From the NCBI RefSeq assembly GCF_000411975.1, contig NZ_ASXG01000076.1:62001-126000 (forward strand): a stretch of 64,000 bases of DNA. Direction: 5' to 3'. The notes under the pieces are model-generated. The model made no database searches. It was not told where the DNA came from and saw only the letters and a program-made list of their open reading frames with translations. Each line of letters opens with the position of its first letter. Positions within the stretch are counted from its first letter, which is position 1. The stretch is from Amycolatopsis orientalis DSM 43388 (lineage in GTDB: Bacteria > Actinomycetota > Actinomycetes > Mycobacteriales > Pseudonocardiaceae). Of the stretch, positions 25,422 through 33,980 are shown in pieces. Both the position numbers and the translations under genes were made by a program.

Positions 25422-25764
25422 GGCAGGTGGTCTTTCTGGGCAGTGGCGAGCGGTGGGCTGGTGCTTGCGACGGGGGGCGGACTCCTCCGTCTTCATCTAC
25501 ATGGTTGTAGATTCTCGTCATCGTAGCGGGATGGGGTCCGGGCGGTCGCCTGCCGGCAGGCGCGCGGCCTCGGCAGGCGGCATCGCTCCTGGTTGAGGTG
25601 CGAGATCGCGGCCGGCGACCAGCACTGCGCGATCGCCTGACCGATGTCGATCATGCTCACTGGCTGCCGTCCTCGCAGGTCGCCGGTTCAGGGAAGCGGT
25701 CAGGCTAGCGTGCGGCGGCAGGGGTGCCGATCTTGGGGATGCTAACTGTCGTTATTTTCCAGAC
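25422..25764. other. intergenic stretch
   Basis: No gene is supported between the PAP2 gene and DUF3040. The stretch contains the inverted repeat at 25495-25512 in front of the PAP2 gene. Bases 25520-25740 show nothing I can name. Confidence 0.5.
25495..25512. promoter_or_regulatory. BlaI/CopY-like operator
   Basis: ATCTACA-TGGT-TGTAGAT is a perfect 7-4-7 inverted repeat upstream of the minus-strand PAP2 gene. CTACA...TGTAG dyads are typical of BlaI/CopY-family repressors in actinobacteria. No blaI-like gene is in the window, so the regulator is inferred. Confidence 0.5.
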
Positions 25765-26058
25765 CTAACCGCCGCCTTGCTTCCAGCCGCGGGTGAAGTG
25801 CCGGATGAGCGTCGCCGGGACCAATGCGATGAGCAGCGCGCCCACCACGATCGGCCCGGGGGAGCCCATGCCGATCCCGACGACCGTGATCACCAGCCCG
25901 GTGGACAGCAGGGCGAGCAGACCCGCGGCGGCAGCGGCGAGCGTGGACAGCCGCACCGGGTGAAACGCGGCGAAGCGCCGGGCCAGTCGCGGGCTTTCCC
26001 GGACAAGCTCGCGCTCGATCTCGTCGAGCTGCTGTTGTTCGTGGTCGCGCAGTGCCAT
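25765..26058 (-). CDS. DUF3040 membrane protein
   Basis: This 97-aa protein has the DUF3040 pattern: an N-terminal MALRDHEQQQLDEIERELVR segment, then two membrane helices (about residues 40-58 and 62-82). DUF3040 proteins are small actinobacterial membrane proteins of unknown function, often in stress or dormancy contexts. It lies 6 bp after a 17-codon leader frame behind a variant fluoride-type riboswitch (R4), so its expression is probably coupled to that leader. Confidence 0.85.
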   Translation of the reverse strand: MALRDHEQQQLDEIERELVRESPRLARRFAAFHPVRLSTLAAAAAGLLALLSTGLVITVVGIGMGSPGPIVVGALLIALVPATLIRHFTRGWKQGGG

Positions 26059-26064
26059 GGCCGG

Positions 26065-26118
26065 CTACACGTCGTAGCAGAGGGGCGCAAAACCGCGGAG
26101 CATGACCAGAGTTGCCAC
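26065..26118 (-). CDS. 17-aa leader peptide (MATLVMLRGFAPLCYDV)
   Basis: A GTG start at 26118 follows GGGAGG with a 6-bp spacer and opens a 17-codon frame ending 6 bp before the DUF3040 ATG. The ribosome site is the one that riboswitch R4 can mask, so the leader probably relays control to DUF3040 by translational coupling. Too short for family assignment. Confidence 0.5.
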   Translation of the reverse strand: MATLVMLRGFAPLCYDV

Positions 26119-26127
26119 CCGTGGCCT

Positions 26128-26220
26128 CCCTGCCTGTGTGATCGCAGCGATCGTCGGACCAGGCAGGGGCTGTTGGCGGCGCACGGCCGCGGTTGGGTCC
26201 GGCGAGCCCCACCGCCGGGC
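26128..26220 (-). promoter_or_regulatory. variant crcB-type riboswitch R4, leader-DUF3040
   Basis: On the minus strand: hairpin GGCG-GTGGGGCT-CGCC, GGACCC, AACCGC, hairpin GCGGC-CGTGC-GCCGC, then CAACAGCCCCTGCC. The loop GGGGCT is perfectly complementary to AGCCCC, so the pseudoknot of the fluoride aptamer can form. Compared with the canonical core (ATGGGGCT ... TGATGGCTTCTACC), the loop A is G and the U after the second hairpin is C. The 3' strand also pairs perfectly over 9 bp (CCCTGCCTG at 26160-26168 with CAGGCAGGG at 26128-26136) next to the GGGAGG ribosome site. Confidence 0.78.
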
Positions 26221-26240
26221 GCTGATGCGCGTGGCGGAGT

Positions 26241-26504
26241 CTACTGCGTTTCGACGGGCGGGAGAGTCGGCGGCGCGAAGCCGTACTCGCGGGCGTGCCG
26301 GGCGGACAACGCGGTGGCACAAGGCAGGCAGGCCAACTGCCGGATTTCGGTGAAGGCCAGGTCTGCGGAGCTGAAGCCGGTGGAGTGCGGGACGGAGTTG
26401 TGGCCGACGCGGACGCAGTCGCGGCAGACCGCGGCGCCGCAGGAGGTGCAGATTCCCACGGCGGGGCGCGTTTCATCGGCGAGAGAGCAGTCGAGGCAGT
26501 GCAC
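26241..26504 (-). CDS. DUF2180-like zinc-binding protein
   Basis: This 87-aa protein has Cys pairs in MHCLDCS, GICTSCGAAVCRDC and LACLPC with a His in VRVGHN, a layout resembling DUF2180/B-box-like zinc proteins of actinobacteria. GTG at 26504 follows AAAGGA and lies 16 bp downstream of the hydrogenase-like hyfB stop, so it is the last gene of that operon. Function unknown. Confidence 0.7.
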   Translation of the reverse strand: MHCLDCSLADETRPAVGICTSCGAAVCRDCVRVGHNSVPHSTGFSSADLAFTEIRQLACLPCATALSARHAREYGFAPPTLPPVETQ

Positions 26505-26520
26505 GGGGTGTCCTTTCTGG

Positions 26521-28560
26521 TCAGGCGAGGATGAGCACGAGGGCGAGCACGGCGACGAAGGCGATCAGCAGGTAGCCGACGTAGGCGTCGAGCCGTCCGT
26601 TCTGGAGGCGTTTGGCGGTGCGGACGGCGGCGCGCAGCGGGCGCAGCAGCGGCCGGTAGAGGAACTGTTCGACGGCTTCCACGACGTCGGAGGTGTAGCC
26701 GAGGTGGGCGCCGGCGGCGTCCGGGCGCGGGTCGTCGTCCCGCCCGCCGCTTCGGCGTTCGACCGTGCGCAGTTCGGCGCGGGTCAGCAGCACGTTCGCC
26801 AGCACCTTGCGCGTCGGATTGGTGAACGCGAAGGGTTTGTACTGGTTCTCGCCTTCGACCCCGCCGGTCGCCGAACGCCACGCGGGCACCCGGCGGACGG
26901 CGAACATGCGGCCCCGCGCGAACACCAGGCACAGGAGTCCGGCTCCGGCCAGGAGCGCGGGCAGCACCACGGCGAGCCAGGACGGGGAGAGGATGGAGAA
27001 GCCGGGGAACACCGGTTGCAGCACCCAGGGCCCCTTGATCGCGGACCCGGTGGCCTCGCGGGGCACGATCGGGCCGAGCCCGGCGGCGATGACCCGCACC
27101 TGGAGGGGCGCGACGGCGGCGACGGCGACGCAGCCGACCCCTAGGACGGCGAGGGCGAGCTTGCCGAGCGGGCCGGTGTCCCGGGCCAGCTCCGCGTCGC
27201 GCGGTCCGCGGGGGCCGAGCACGGTGAGCCCGACGATGCGCACGAAAGCGACGGCGGCGAAGCCCGCGGTGAGCGCGACCAGCGCGCCGGTGACGGCGAG
27301 CGGCAGGGTGTAGCCGAGCGCGCCGAGGCGGAACTGCTGCATCAGCGCCTCCAGCAGGAACCACTCGGACACGAACCCGGCGGTCAGCGGCAGCCCGGCG
27401 AGGGTGAGCGCGCCGATCGCCAGCCCCGTGCCGGAGAACCGCAGACGGTGCCCGACCCCGCGCAAATCGTCGAGTTCGGTCGTGCCGGTCGCGTCCTCGA
27501 TCCCGGCCGTGGCGGTGAACAACAACGATTTGGCCAGTGCGTGCGCGATCGTTTGCAGGGTGGCGGCGAGCAGCCCGACCGCGATCAGCGGCGGCATCGA
27601 GGCGGCGGCGCCGATCATCGCGACCGCGTAGCCGACCGTGATGAGCCCGGCGTTCTCCACGCTGGAGTAGGCGACCACCTCGGCGAGATCGGTCTGCACG
27701 GTGGCGTGCGCGATGCCCAGCAGCGCGGTCGCGCCGCCCAGCAGGAGCACGACGACGGCGAGCCAGGGCGGCGGCTGGTGCAGGAGCGCGAGGGTCCGCC
27801 AGAGGCCGTAGAACCCGACGTTCACCGCGACGCCGGCCATGACCGCGCGCAACGGCCCCGGTGCGGCGCGGTAGCCGCGCGGCATCCACACGTGCACCGG
27901 GACCAGCCCGATCTTGACCGCGAAACCGAGCACCAGCAAGGCATAGGCCGCGTCGCGGACACCGGTGTGCGGCAGCGCCGCGAAGCTGGGGAAGGAGAAG
28001 CTACTGCTTTGGGCGGCGAGCAGCAGCAGGCCGACCAGCAGTGCCGCCCCGCTGACCTTGCCGAGTGCGATGGTGACGATCGCCGGCGTCGCGGTGCAGC
28101 CGCGCTGGTGCGCGGTCATGAGATAGAACGCGACGGTCAGCGTCTCCCAGGCGAACAGGAACACGAACACGTGGTCGGCGGTGACGATGACCGCGATTGA
28201 CGCGAAGGTGAGCGCATAGGCGCAGCCGAGGCCCCTTGCCCGGACGCGGTGCGGCCGGAGGGCCCAGGCCGCGCACGCCAGCGAGACCGGGACGGCGACG
28301 GAGAAGCTGATCACGAGGAACAGCGCGGAGAGCCGGTCGACGGTCAGGTCGGCCGCGCCGAAGCCGAGGAACGCGTCGAGGCTCAGCCGGATCGGCTGCC
28401 CCGCGAGCCCGGCGGCGCCGACGATGGTCAGCAGGGTCGCGGCCGCGGCGCCGAGCAGGTAAGGCAGGGGGCGGGCCCAGGCGTGCCGGACGCCGAGCAC
28501 CAGATCGGCCAGCAGCGCGAGGCCGAGCAGGCCGAGCGCGGCGATCAGGACGGCCGTCAT
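26521..28560 (-). CDS. HyfB/NuoL-like ion-translocating membrane subunit
   Basis: This 679-aa antiporter-like subunit has about 14-16 membrane helices. Residues needed for proton movement are visible: the helix-5 Glu in FAWETLTVAFYL, the helix-7 Lys in GFAVKIGLVPVHVWMP, and the broken-helix His/Lys motif IAHALAKSLLF. A C-terminal extension (from residue 560) includes a further terminal helix. It is the sixth complex gene, overlapping the small-subunit gene by 4 bp. Family knowledge: such subunits pump H+ or Na+ in complex I, Hyc/Hyf hydrogenases and Mrp antiporters. Gene content resembles the Rv0083 and hycDPQE cluster of M. tuberculosis. Confidence 0.9.
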   Translation of the reverse strand: MTAVLIAALGLLGLALLADLVLGVRHAWARPLPYLLGAAAATLLTIVGAAGLAGQPIRLSLDAFLGFGAADLTVDRLSALFLVISFSVAVPVSLACAAWALRPHRVRARGLGCAYALTFASIAVIVTADHVFVFLFAWETLTVAFYLMTAHQRGCTATPAIVTIALGKVSGAALLVGLLLLAAQSSSFSFPSFAALPHTGVRDAAYALLVLGFAVKIGLVPVHVWMPRGYRAAPGPLRAVMAGVAVNVGFYGLWRTLALLHQPPPWLAVVVLLLGGATALLGIAHATVQTDLAEVVAYSSVENAGLITVGYAVAMIGAAASMPPLIAVGLLAATLQTIAHALAKSLLFTATAGIEDATGTTELDDLRGVGHRLRFSGTGLAIGALTLAGLPLTAGFVSEWFLLEALMQQFRLGALGYTLPLAVTGALVALTAGFAAVAFVRIVGLTVLGPRGPRDAELARDTGPLGKLALAVLGVGCVAVAAVAPLQVRVIAAGLGPIVPREATGSAIKGPWVLQPVFPGFSILSPSWLAVVLPALLAGAGLLCLVFARGRMFAVRRVPAWRSATGGVEGENQYKPFAFTNPTRKVLANVLLTRAELRTVERRSGGRDDDPRPDAAGAHLGYTSDVVEAVEQFLYRPLLRPLRAAVRTAKRLQNGRLDAYVGYLLIAFVAVLALVLILA

Positions 28561-29330
28561 CGCGTTCGCCTCGTCCCGGTCAGCCGGCCGGTGGCCAGCA
28601 GGATCGCGTGCAGCAGCCGGAACGGGCTCGGCGGCGACCCCGGCACCCACACGTCGACCGGGAGCAGGTCGCCGATGCCGCCGGCAGTGGCGTAGGAGGG
28701 AGAGACCAGGCCGCCGCTGATCGCGTCGGCGCCCGCGGCGATGACCGCAAGCGGACGCGGCATCGCCTCCAGCGTGCGGGCCAGCGGCGCGGCCATCCCG
28801 TGCGTTCCGGCGCCGGTGACGAGCAGGAGGTCGGCGTGGCGGGGGCTGGCGGTGAAGAAGATCCCCAGCCGGTGCACGTCGTAGACCGGGTTGAGCAAGG
28901 CGAGGACTTCCCATTCCTCGGCGCCGTCCGAGCCGGCGTCGACGTGTCTGATGTGGACGGACCGGCGGAATGCCCTGGTGCGCCGGGACAACGCGGCACG
29001 AAGACGGCGCAGTTCGGCATCGGTCTCGGCCAGCTCGGGCACCACGAGGGCTTCCCGGGAGAGCCGGGCGACGTCGTTGCCGTCCTGCCAGGCGAACCGG
29101 TCGGGCCGGGCGGCGACACAGGCGCCGCACCCGATGCACCGGCCCTGGTCGAGCCGGACGCGGCCGTGGTCATCCTGGATCGCGCCGGTGGGACACAGCT
29201 CGTCCAGCCCCGGCTCCGAGGCGGTTCCGCCGGCCGGGCGGGCGATCGAGCGGACGTCGTCGGCGTCGGGCCGCCGGGGGTGTCCGGTCGTGACGATCCC
29301 GTCGCGCAAGCCGCGGAAGACCCAAGGCAT
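28557..29330 (-). CDS. HycG/NuoB-like small subunit, cluster cysteines lost
   Basis: This 257-aa protein has an N-terminal ferredoxin-type region with four Cys (ELCPTGAI and CIGCGACVAA), followed by a NuoB/HycG-like domain. The fold signature is clear: LLNPVYDVHRLGIFFTASPRHADLL, LLVTGAGT, LLPVDVWVPG. The positions that normally bind the N2-type [4Fe-4S] cluster have changed: the Cys pair region reads DAGSDGAEEWE, GACA has become AGADAISGG, and PGCPP is PGSPP. The subunit therefore cannot carry the usual electron-transfer cluster, though the ferredoxin region could bind one. It lies directly after the HycE-like gene. Confidence 0.85.
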   Translation of the reverse strand: MPWVFRGLRDGIVTTGHPRRPDADDVRSIARPAGGTASEPGLDELCPTGAIQDDHGRVRLDQGRCIGCGACVAARPDRFAWQDGNDVARLSREALVVPELAETDAELRRLRAALSRRTRAFRRSVHIRHVDAGSDGAEEWEVLALLNPVYDVHRLGIFFTASPRHADLLLVTGAGTHGMAAPLARTLEAMPRPLAVIAAGADAISGGLVSPSYATAGGIGDLLPVDVWVPGSPPSPFRLLHAILLATGRLTGTRRTR

Positions 29331-30791
29331 CTACATCGCCACCCCGGCTATGGAGAGGCCGAAACTGGCCTCGATGAACGGGAAATCGGTCAGGATGTCG
29401 CCGTGGAAGGCCTGGGAGAACACGGCGAGGTTGTGGAACGACGCTGACCTCGGCGCGCATCGCCGCAGCCGCCCGTCGCGCTCGGCGTCGAGGAAGTACA
29501 GCACTTCGCCCTGGGGTGCTTCGGCCCAGCCGACTGCCTGACCGGCGACCGGGCCGATCGGGGCGGCCAGCGTCTCGTCGGGCCGGTCGCCGAGCAGTTC
29601 GACGATCTGGGCGAGCAGGTCGAACGACTCGGCGACCTCGTCCCAGCGCACCCGCAGCCGGGCCATCGCGTCGCCGTCGCTGCGACGGGACCCGGGCGTG
29701 CGGCTGAGCTTGGGGTAGGCGTCGTAGGGCCGGTGCCACCGCGTGTCGTCGCCGGTGCCGCCGGCCCGTCCGACCGGGCCGAGCAGACCGTGCTCCAGGG
29801 CGAAATCCTCGTCCAGCGGCCCGGTTCCGCGCAGCCGGTCGAGGAACGACGCGGTCTGCATCAACGCCTCGGCGTCGGCGGCGACGGCGCGGCGGAGAGC
29901 GTCCATTCGGGACCGGAGGTCTTCACGGCCGAGCATCGGAAGCGCGCGCACTCCGCCGGGAATCACGACACCGCGGCCGAATCGGTTGCCGCACAACGCG
30001 GACACCAGCCGCAGCGTGCGCTCCTTGTGCCAGCCGAAGCGGGCGACGGCGACCGCGAGGCCGGCGGCGTCGGCGAGTTTCATGGCGACGTCGAGGTGGT
30101 TGGCGATGCGTTCGAGTTCCGCGTGCAGCGCGCGCACCAGCTGTGCGGTCAGCGGCGGCTGCGCATCGGCGAGTTCCTCGACGGCGTGGCAGAACGCGAG
30201 GGCATGCGCGACGGAGGCGATTCCCTCGACCCGTTCGGCCAGCAGAACCGCGCGATTCGGGGCCATTCCTTCGAAGCGCACTTCCAGGCCGCGGTGTTTG
30301 AAGTGCGGGCGGACGTTCACGTGCGGGATGTCCTCGCCCGGGGTCTCGACGACGTACTCCACCGATTCGAACACCCCGGAGCGGACGGGACCGTGCGGGA
30401 GGCTGAACAGGCCGGTGCCCATCACGTGGCTGGGCAGCGCGCGCTCGTCCGGCTCGACGTGGGACGGGTGGAACGCGGCGCCGGCGCTGGGCAGGGGTTC
30501 GTTGTCGTCCGGGTGCGGCAGCACGAGCGGGTCGAGCCGCGGATGGCCCTGCGGGACCACGCCGAACAAGTCGTGCAGCTTGCGCTCGTACCAGAACGCG
30601 GAGGGAATCCTCGGCGTCAGCGCGGGATAAGCGCCGGTGCCGGGCGGGAGCCGCAGGTCTACGACGTCGATGCCGCCCGGCCGGGCCAGCAGCACGTGCA
30701 GGGTCACGCCTTCGGTGACGTCGCCGTCGCCGATCAGGGCGGCGAACCGCGCCCCGTCGCCGATCCGGGCGAAGATCTCCTCCCGGCTCAT
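29331..30791 (-). CDS. hycE: HycE-like large subunit (NuoC+NuoD fusion), NiFe ligands lost
   Basis: This 486-aa protein combines a NuoC-like N-terminal domain (FWYERKLHDLFGVVPQGHPRLD) with a NuoD/hydrogenase large-subunit domain (PHVNVRPHFKHRGLE, ERVEGIASVAHALAFCHAVE, DDTRWHRPYDAY). In real NiFe hydrogenases the N-terminal motif has two Cys (RxCGxC); here it is RVEGIA. The C-terminal CxxC motif is replaced by FGLSIAGVAM. The protein cannot bind a NiFe centre and is comparable to NuoD or to the 'Ehr' hydrogenase-related complexes. It overlaps its upstream neighbour by 4 bp. Annotation as active formate hydrogenlyase would be misleading. Confidence 0.88.
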   Translation of the reverse strand: MSREEIFARIGDGARFAALIGDGDVTEGVTLHVLLARPGGIDVVDLRLPPGTGAYPALTPRIPSAFWYERKLHDLFGVVPQGHPRLDPLVLPHPDDNEPLPSAGAAFHPSHVEPDERALPSHVMGTGLFSLPHGPVRSGVFESVEYVVETPGEDIPHVNVRPHFKHRGLEVRFEGMAPNRAVLLAERVEGIASVAHALAFCHAVEELADAQPPLTAQLVRALHAELERIANHLDVAMKLADAAGLAVAVARFGWHKERTLRLVSALCGNRFGRGVVIPGGVRALPMLGREDLRSRMDALRRAVAADAEALMQTASFLDRLRGTGPLDEDFALEHGLLGPVGRAGGTGDDTRWHRPYDAYPKLSRTPGSRRSDGDAMARLRVRWDEVAESFDLLAQIVELLGDRPDETLAAPIGPVAGQAVGWAEAPQGEVLYFLDAERDGRLRRCAPRSASFHNLAVFSQAFHGDILTDFPFIEASFGLSIAGVAM

Positions 30792-32248
30792 GTCCCGCCT
30801 CCCAGCTCGGCCACTCCGCGGGCCAGGAGATCGGCGAAGTCCGCTGGCGGGTGCACGCCGAGCACGATCAGCACCACCAGCCCGGCCACCATCGGCGCGA
30901 CCATCCAGGCACTCGGCTCCCCGCGCACCGGGACATCGGCGCCGCCGCGGACGAAGAGCATCCGCGTGGTCGCCACCGACAGCCCGAGGAAAGCCAGCGT
31001 GACCAGCATGACGAGGACCACGGTGACCGTGTCGTGGGCGCTGGCGAGCCCGCCGGCGACGATCTGGAACTCGCTGCGGAACAGCCCGAACGGCGGCATC
31101 GCCGACAACGCCAGTATCGCGAACAGGAACAGCGGCGCCGTCCACGGCAAAGTGTCCAAACAGGACCGGATGGTGCCGGTGTCCTTGGTGCCGTACTTGC
31201 GGACCAGCACCCCGGCGCCGAAGAAGGCGTTGCCTTTCGCCGCGGCGTGGGCGACCACGTGCAGCAGGACTCCGGCGAGCGCCAAGGGCGCGCCGAGCCC
31301 GATGCCGATCGTGAGAATGCCCATGTGCTCGACGCTGGAGTAGGCCAGCAGCCGCTTGAGATCGCGTTGCTCCAGCAGGTACAGCGCGGCCAGCAGCAGG
31401 GTGAGGACGCCGAACACGAGCAGCACCGTTCGGGGGAAGCCGGAGCCGAGCGTGCCGCTGGCGACCTGGTAATAGCGCAGCACCGCGTAGAAGCTCACCG
31501 CGAGCAGCGAGCCGGACAGCATCGCCGAGACCGGCGTCGGCGCCTCGGAATGCGCGTCCGGCAGCCAGGTGTGCACCGGGAAGAGCCCGACCTTGGTGCC
31601 GAACCCGACGACGGCGAGCACGAACGCCAGCTGAACGGCGGTGTGCGGCAAGGTTTTCCCGGCGGTGAGCAGAGGCGCGAACGCGACGTCGTAGGACGAG
31701 CCGAGGACGGTGGATCCGGCGTAGTACATGACAATCGTGGCGAGCAGCCCGATGCCGAGACCGGCGGAGGCGAGCAGCACGTACTTCCACGCGGCTTCGG
31801 CGGCGTTGCCGGTGTCGTCCAGCGCCACCAGCAGCGCCGACACGACGGTGGTGATCTCGACCGCGATCCACAGCAGCGCGAGGCCGTCCATGAGCGGCGC
31901 GCACATCATCGACCAGGCGAACAGGTTCAGTCCGATGTGGAATCTCCGGGCGTAGCGGGCGAATCCCGGACGGTCGCGTTCGGACTGGAGATAGCCGATC
32001 GAGTACACCGCGGTCGCGGCGTAGAGGAAGGTGGTGCCGAGCAGGAACACGACCGACACCGCGTCGGCCCGGAGGATCCCGAACTGCACCGGCCCGCGCA
32101 CGACCGCGGGCACCAGCACGACGGCGAGGCCGAGGCTGGCCAGCGCGGTGAGCAGGCTCAGCGTCTCGCTCGCCCGGACGCGGGCCGGGAGCGCGCCAAG
32201 GGCGGACACCAGCGGGAGAGCGGTCAGCAGGACGAGGACGACCGGCAT
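30788..32248 (-). CDS. hycQ: HycQ/HyfF-like ion-translocating membrane subunit
   Basis: This 486-aa subunit of the NuoL/M/N antiporter family has about 14 membrane helices. The helix-5 Glu (LLWIAVEITTVVSALL), helix-7 Lys (VVGFGTKVGLFPVHTWLPDAHSEA) and central HVVAHAAAKGNAFF are all present, so an ion path is likely functional. It starts 4 bp after the HycP-like gene and overlaps the HycE-like gene. Together with HyfB-like and HycD-like subunits it forms the membrane arm. Confidence 0.9.
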   Translation of the reverse strand: MPVVLVLLTALPLVSALGALPARVRASETLSLLTALASLGLAVVLVPAVVRGPVQFGILRADAVSVVFLLGTTFLYAATAVYSIGYLQSERDRPGFARYARRFHIGLNLFAWSMMCAPLMDGLALLWIAVEITTVVSALLVALDDTGNAAEAAWKYVLLASAGLGIGLLATIVMYYAGSTVLGSSYDVAFAPLLTAGKTLPHTAVQLAFVLAVVGFGTKVGLFPVHTWLPDAHSEAPTPVSAMLSGSLLAVSFYAVLRYYQVASGTLGSGFPRTVLLVFGVLTLLLAALYLLEQRDLKRLLAYSSVEHMGILTIGIGLGAPLALAGVLLHVVAHAAAKGNAFFGAGVLVRKYGTKDTGTIRSCLDTLPWTAPLFLFAILALSAMPPFGLFRSEFQIVAGGLASAHDTVTVVLVMLVTLAFLGLSVATTRMLFVRGGADVPVRGEPSAWMVAPMVAGLVVLIVLGVHPPADFADLLARGVAELGGGT

Positions 32249-32252
32249 AGCC

Positions 32253-32945
32253 TCACCCCCTCAGCTTCGTGAGGTCGCGGGTGGACAGCGATTCCGATCG
32301 GCGGTGGTGGACCTGCATGAGCACCCCGAACACGACCACCGCGACCAGCAGGTCGAACAGGAACGCCACCTCGAGGATCAACGGCATCCCGGCAGCGACC
32401 ACGAGACTGGCCAGGGAAACTCCGTTCTCCAGCGAGAAAAACCCGATCGCCTGCGAGACCACGTCACGGCGCACGATCATCAGCACGAACGCCACCAGGA
32501 TCACCGCGACCGACAGCGCGAGCGCGGTTTCCGGGAGCGCGGGGCTGGTGACTTGGAAGCGCCCGGTCGCGAAGAACCCGAACGCCGCCACCGCGACCGC
32601 CAGCAGCACCTCGCTGGCCACGCCGAGCGCGCCGCTGCCGGCGATTTCGGTGCCCGCCCTGCGCAGCATCCGCAGCACCAGCCACGGCACGACGATCACC
32701 TTGAGCGCCAAGGACAACGCCGCCAGGGCGTACAGCTCCGGCACGTCCCGCACGACCGCGACGACCACCGCGAGCAGGGACACCAGCAGCGACTGCGCGG
32801 CATACACCCGGACTTGCGCGCGCAGCAACGCGGTCCGCAGCATCGCGAACTCGGTGAGCAGCACCAGCACCGCCAGCCCGTTCGCCACCCCGGCATACAC
32901 TCCGGGAGGCGCGACGGCGGCGGGGTCCGCGGCCAGGACGTTCAT
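32253..32945 (-). CDS. hycP: HycP/HyfE-like membrane subunit
   Basis: This 230-aa membrane protein with about six to seven helices is comparable to HyfE, with an NuoK-like C-terminal part (FFSLENGVSLASLVV, containing the conserved helix Glu). It starts within the TGATG stop-start overlap of the HycD-like gene. It is a core membrane subunit of hydrogenase-4-like complexes and probably anchors the antiporter-like subunits. Confidence 0.85.
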   Translation of the reverse strand: MNVLAADPAAVAPPGVYAGVANGLAVLVLLTEFAMLRTALLRAQVRVYAAQSLLVSLLAVVVAVVRDVPELYALAALSLALKVIVVPWLVLRMLRRAGTEIAGSGALGVASEVLLAVAVAAFGFFATGRFQVTSPALPETALALSVAVILVAFVLMIVRRDVVSQAIGFFSLENGVSLASLVVAAGMPLILEVAFLFDLLVAVVVFGVLMQVHHRRSESLSTRDLTKLRG

Positions 32946-33907
32946 CAGCCGCCTCCGAAGTAGAGGGTGAACACGGCCAGCACCGCGAGCAGGAACGCCG
33001 CCGCGACGAACTCGGTGATCTTGAACAGCCGCAGCTTCGCGAACGAGTTGTCGATCACCGCGATCAGGACGCCGAGCACCGCGCATTTGCCCAGCAGCGC
33101 CGCGATCGCGAGCGCCACGTTCCCGATCCCGGGCGTGGCGGCCAGCCCCCACGGGGCGATGAACACGTTGATCAGGATGGTGAAGAGGATCAGCTGCTTC
33201 ATCGCCGATCCCCAGCGCAGCATCGCCAGGTACGGGCCGGAGTGCTCGAACGCCCGGGCTTCCTCGATCATGCCGAACTCGTTGGTCCCGGTGTGCGTTT
33301 CTACCGGGATCCTGCCGGTTTCGGCCAGGATCACCAGCAGCAGCGCGGCCGCGGCGAGCAGGTGCGCCGGACGCACGATCTGCTCGGCCGAGGACCGGAC
33401 GGTTTCGGCCAGCGCGTACGGAAGGTCGGTTCCGGTCACCAGCGCGACGGTGAAGACCACGAACAACACCACCGGTTCGGTGATCGCGCCGAAGGTTTTG
33501 GTCCGGCTGGCTCCCAATTGCGCGTAGGGCGAACCGGTTTCGGCAGCGGCCACCGCGACCGCGAAGCTGGCGAGCGCCAGCACGAACCCGCCGCCGAGGA
33601 TGTCGCCCATGTACCCCAGCGGCAACGGGAACGTGGTGAGCACCGGGATCAGCAGCGGCACGGTCAGGTAGCACGCCATCGCGCCGATCGGGGCGACCAG
33701 GAAGACCCAGCTCGCTCCGTTCGGAGCCAGGGATTCCTTGCGGAACAGTTTGCCCAGGTCGTAGTACGGCTGGAGCAAGCGGGTGCCGCGCCGTCCCTGC
33801 AGCCGCGATTCCACCCGCGCGATCACGCCGGACACCCCGGGCGCGGCGACCAGCACAGTCAGCGCCTGCGCCAGCTGCACGAGCGGGATCGGCACCGGCG
33901 GGTTCAC
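32945..33907 (-). CDS. hycD: HycD/NuoH-like membrane subunit
   Basis: This 320-aa subunit with about eight helices connects the soluble and membrane arms. The typical Glu-rich loop is ETGRIPVETHTGTNEFGMIEEARAFEHSG, and QPYYDLGKLFRKE is conserved near the N-terminus. GTG at 33907 overlaps the stop of a 23-codon leader frame (GTGA), so its translation depends on the leader, whose ribosome site is under riboswitch R5. It is the first structural gene of the six-subunit operon 33907-26521. Confidence 0.9.
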   Translation of the reverse strand: MNPPVPIPLVQLAQALTVLVAAPGVSGVIARVESRLQGRRGTRLLQPYYDLGKLFRKESLAPNGASWVFLVAPIGAMACYLTVPLLIPVLTTFPLPLGYMGDILGGGFVLALASFAVAVAAAETGSPYAQLGASRTKTFGAITEPVVLFVVFTVALVTGTDLPYALAETVRSSAEQIVRPAHLLAAAALLLVILAETGRIPVETHTGTNEFGMIEEARAFEHSGPYLAMLRWGSAMKQLILFTILINVFIAPWGLAATPGIGNVALAIAALLGKCAVLGVLIAVIDNSFAKLRLFKITEFVAAAFLLAVLAVFTLYFGGG

Positions 33908-33975
33908 GATCGCTCCCCGAGCCGGGGAGCGAGCTGATGATCGGGGACTGCGGAGCCTTCGGAATCCTCGTCCAC
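33904..33975 (-). CDS. 23-aa leader peptide of hyc-like operon
   Basis: A GTG at 33975, with AGAGGAGG 5 bp upstream, opens a 23-codon frame (starting VDEDSEGSAVPDHQ) whose stop overlaps the hycD-like GTG by 4 bp. The ribosome site is the arm that R5 can sequester. The leader likely couples riboswitch control to hycD. Whether the peptide itself acts is unknown. Confidence 0.6.
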   Translation of the reverse strand: MDEDSEGSAVPDHQLAPRLGERS

Positions 33976-33980
33976 CCGGA

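Noticed and set aside
24635..25526. ABC ATPase extended to 541 aa
   Set aside because: The extra 300 codons are antisense to a clear PAP2 gene and lack homology features; one missing G at the natural stop explains the run-on.
26521..33907. Active NiFe formate hydrogenlyase or hydrogenase
   Set aside because: NiFe-binding cysteines and small-subunit cluster ligands are absent, and no formate dehydrogenase or hydrogenase maturation genes are nearby.
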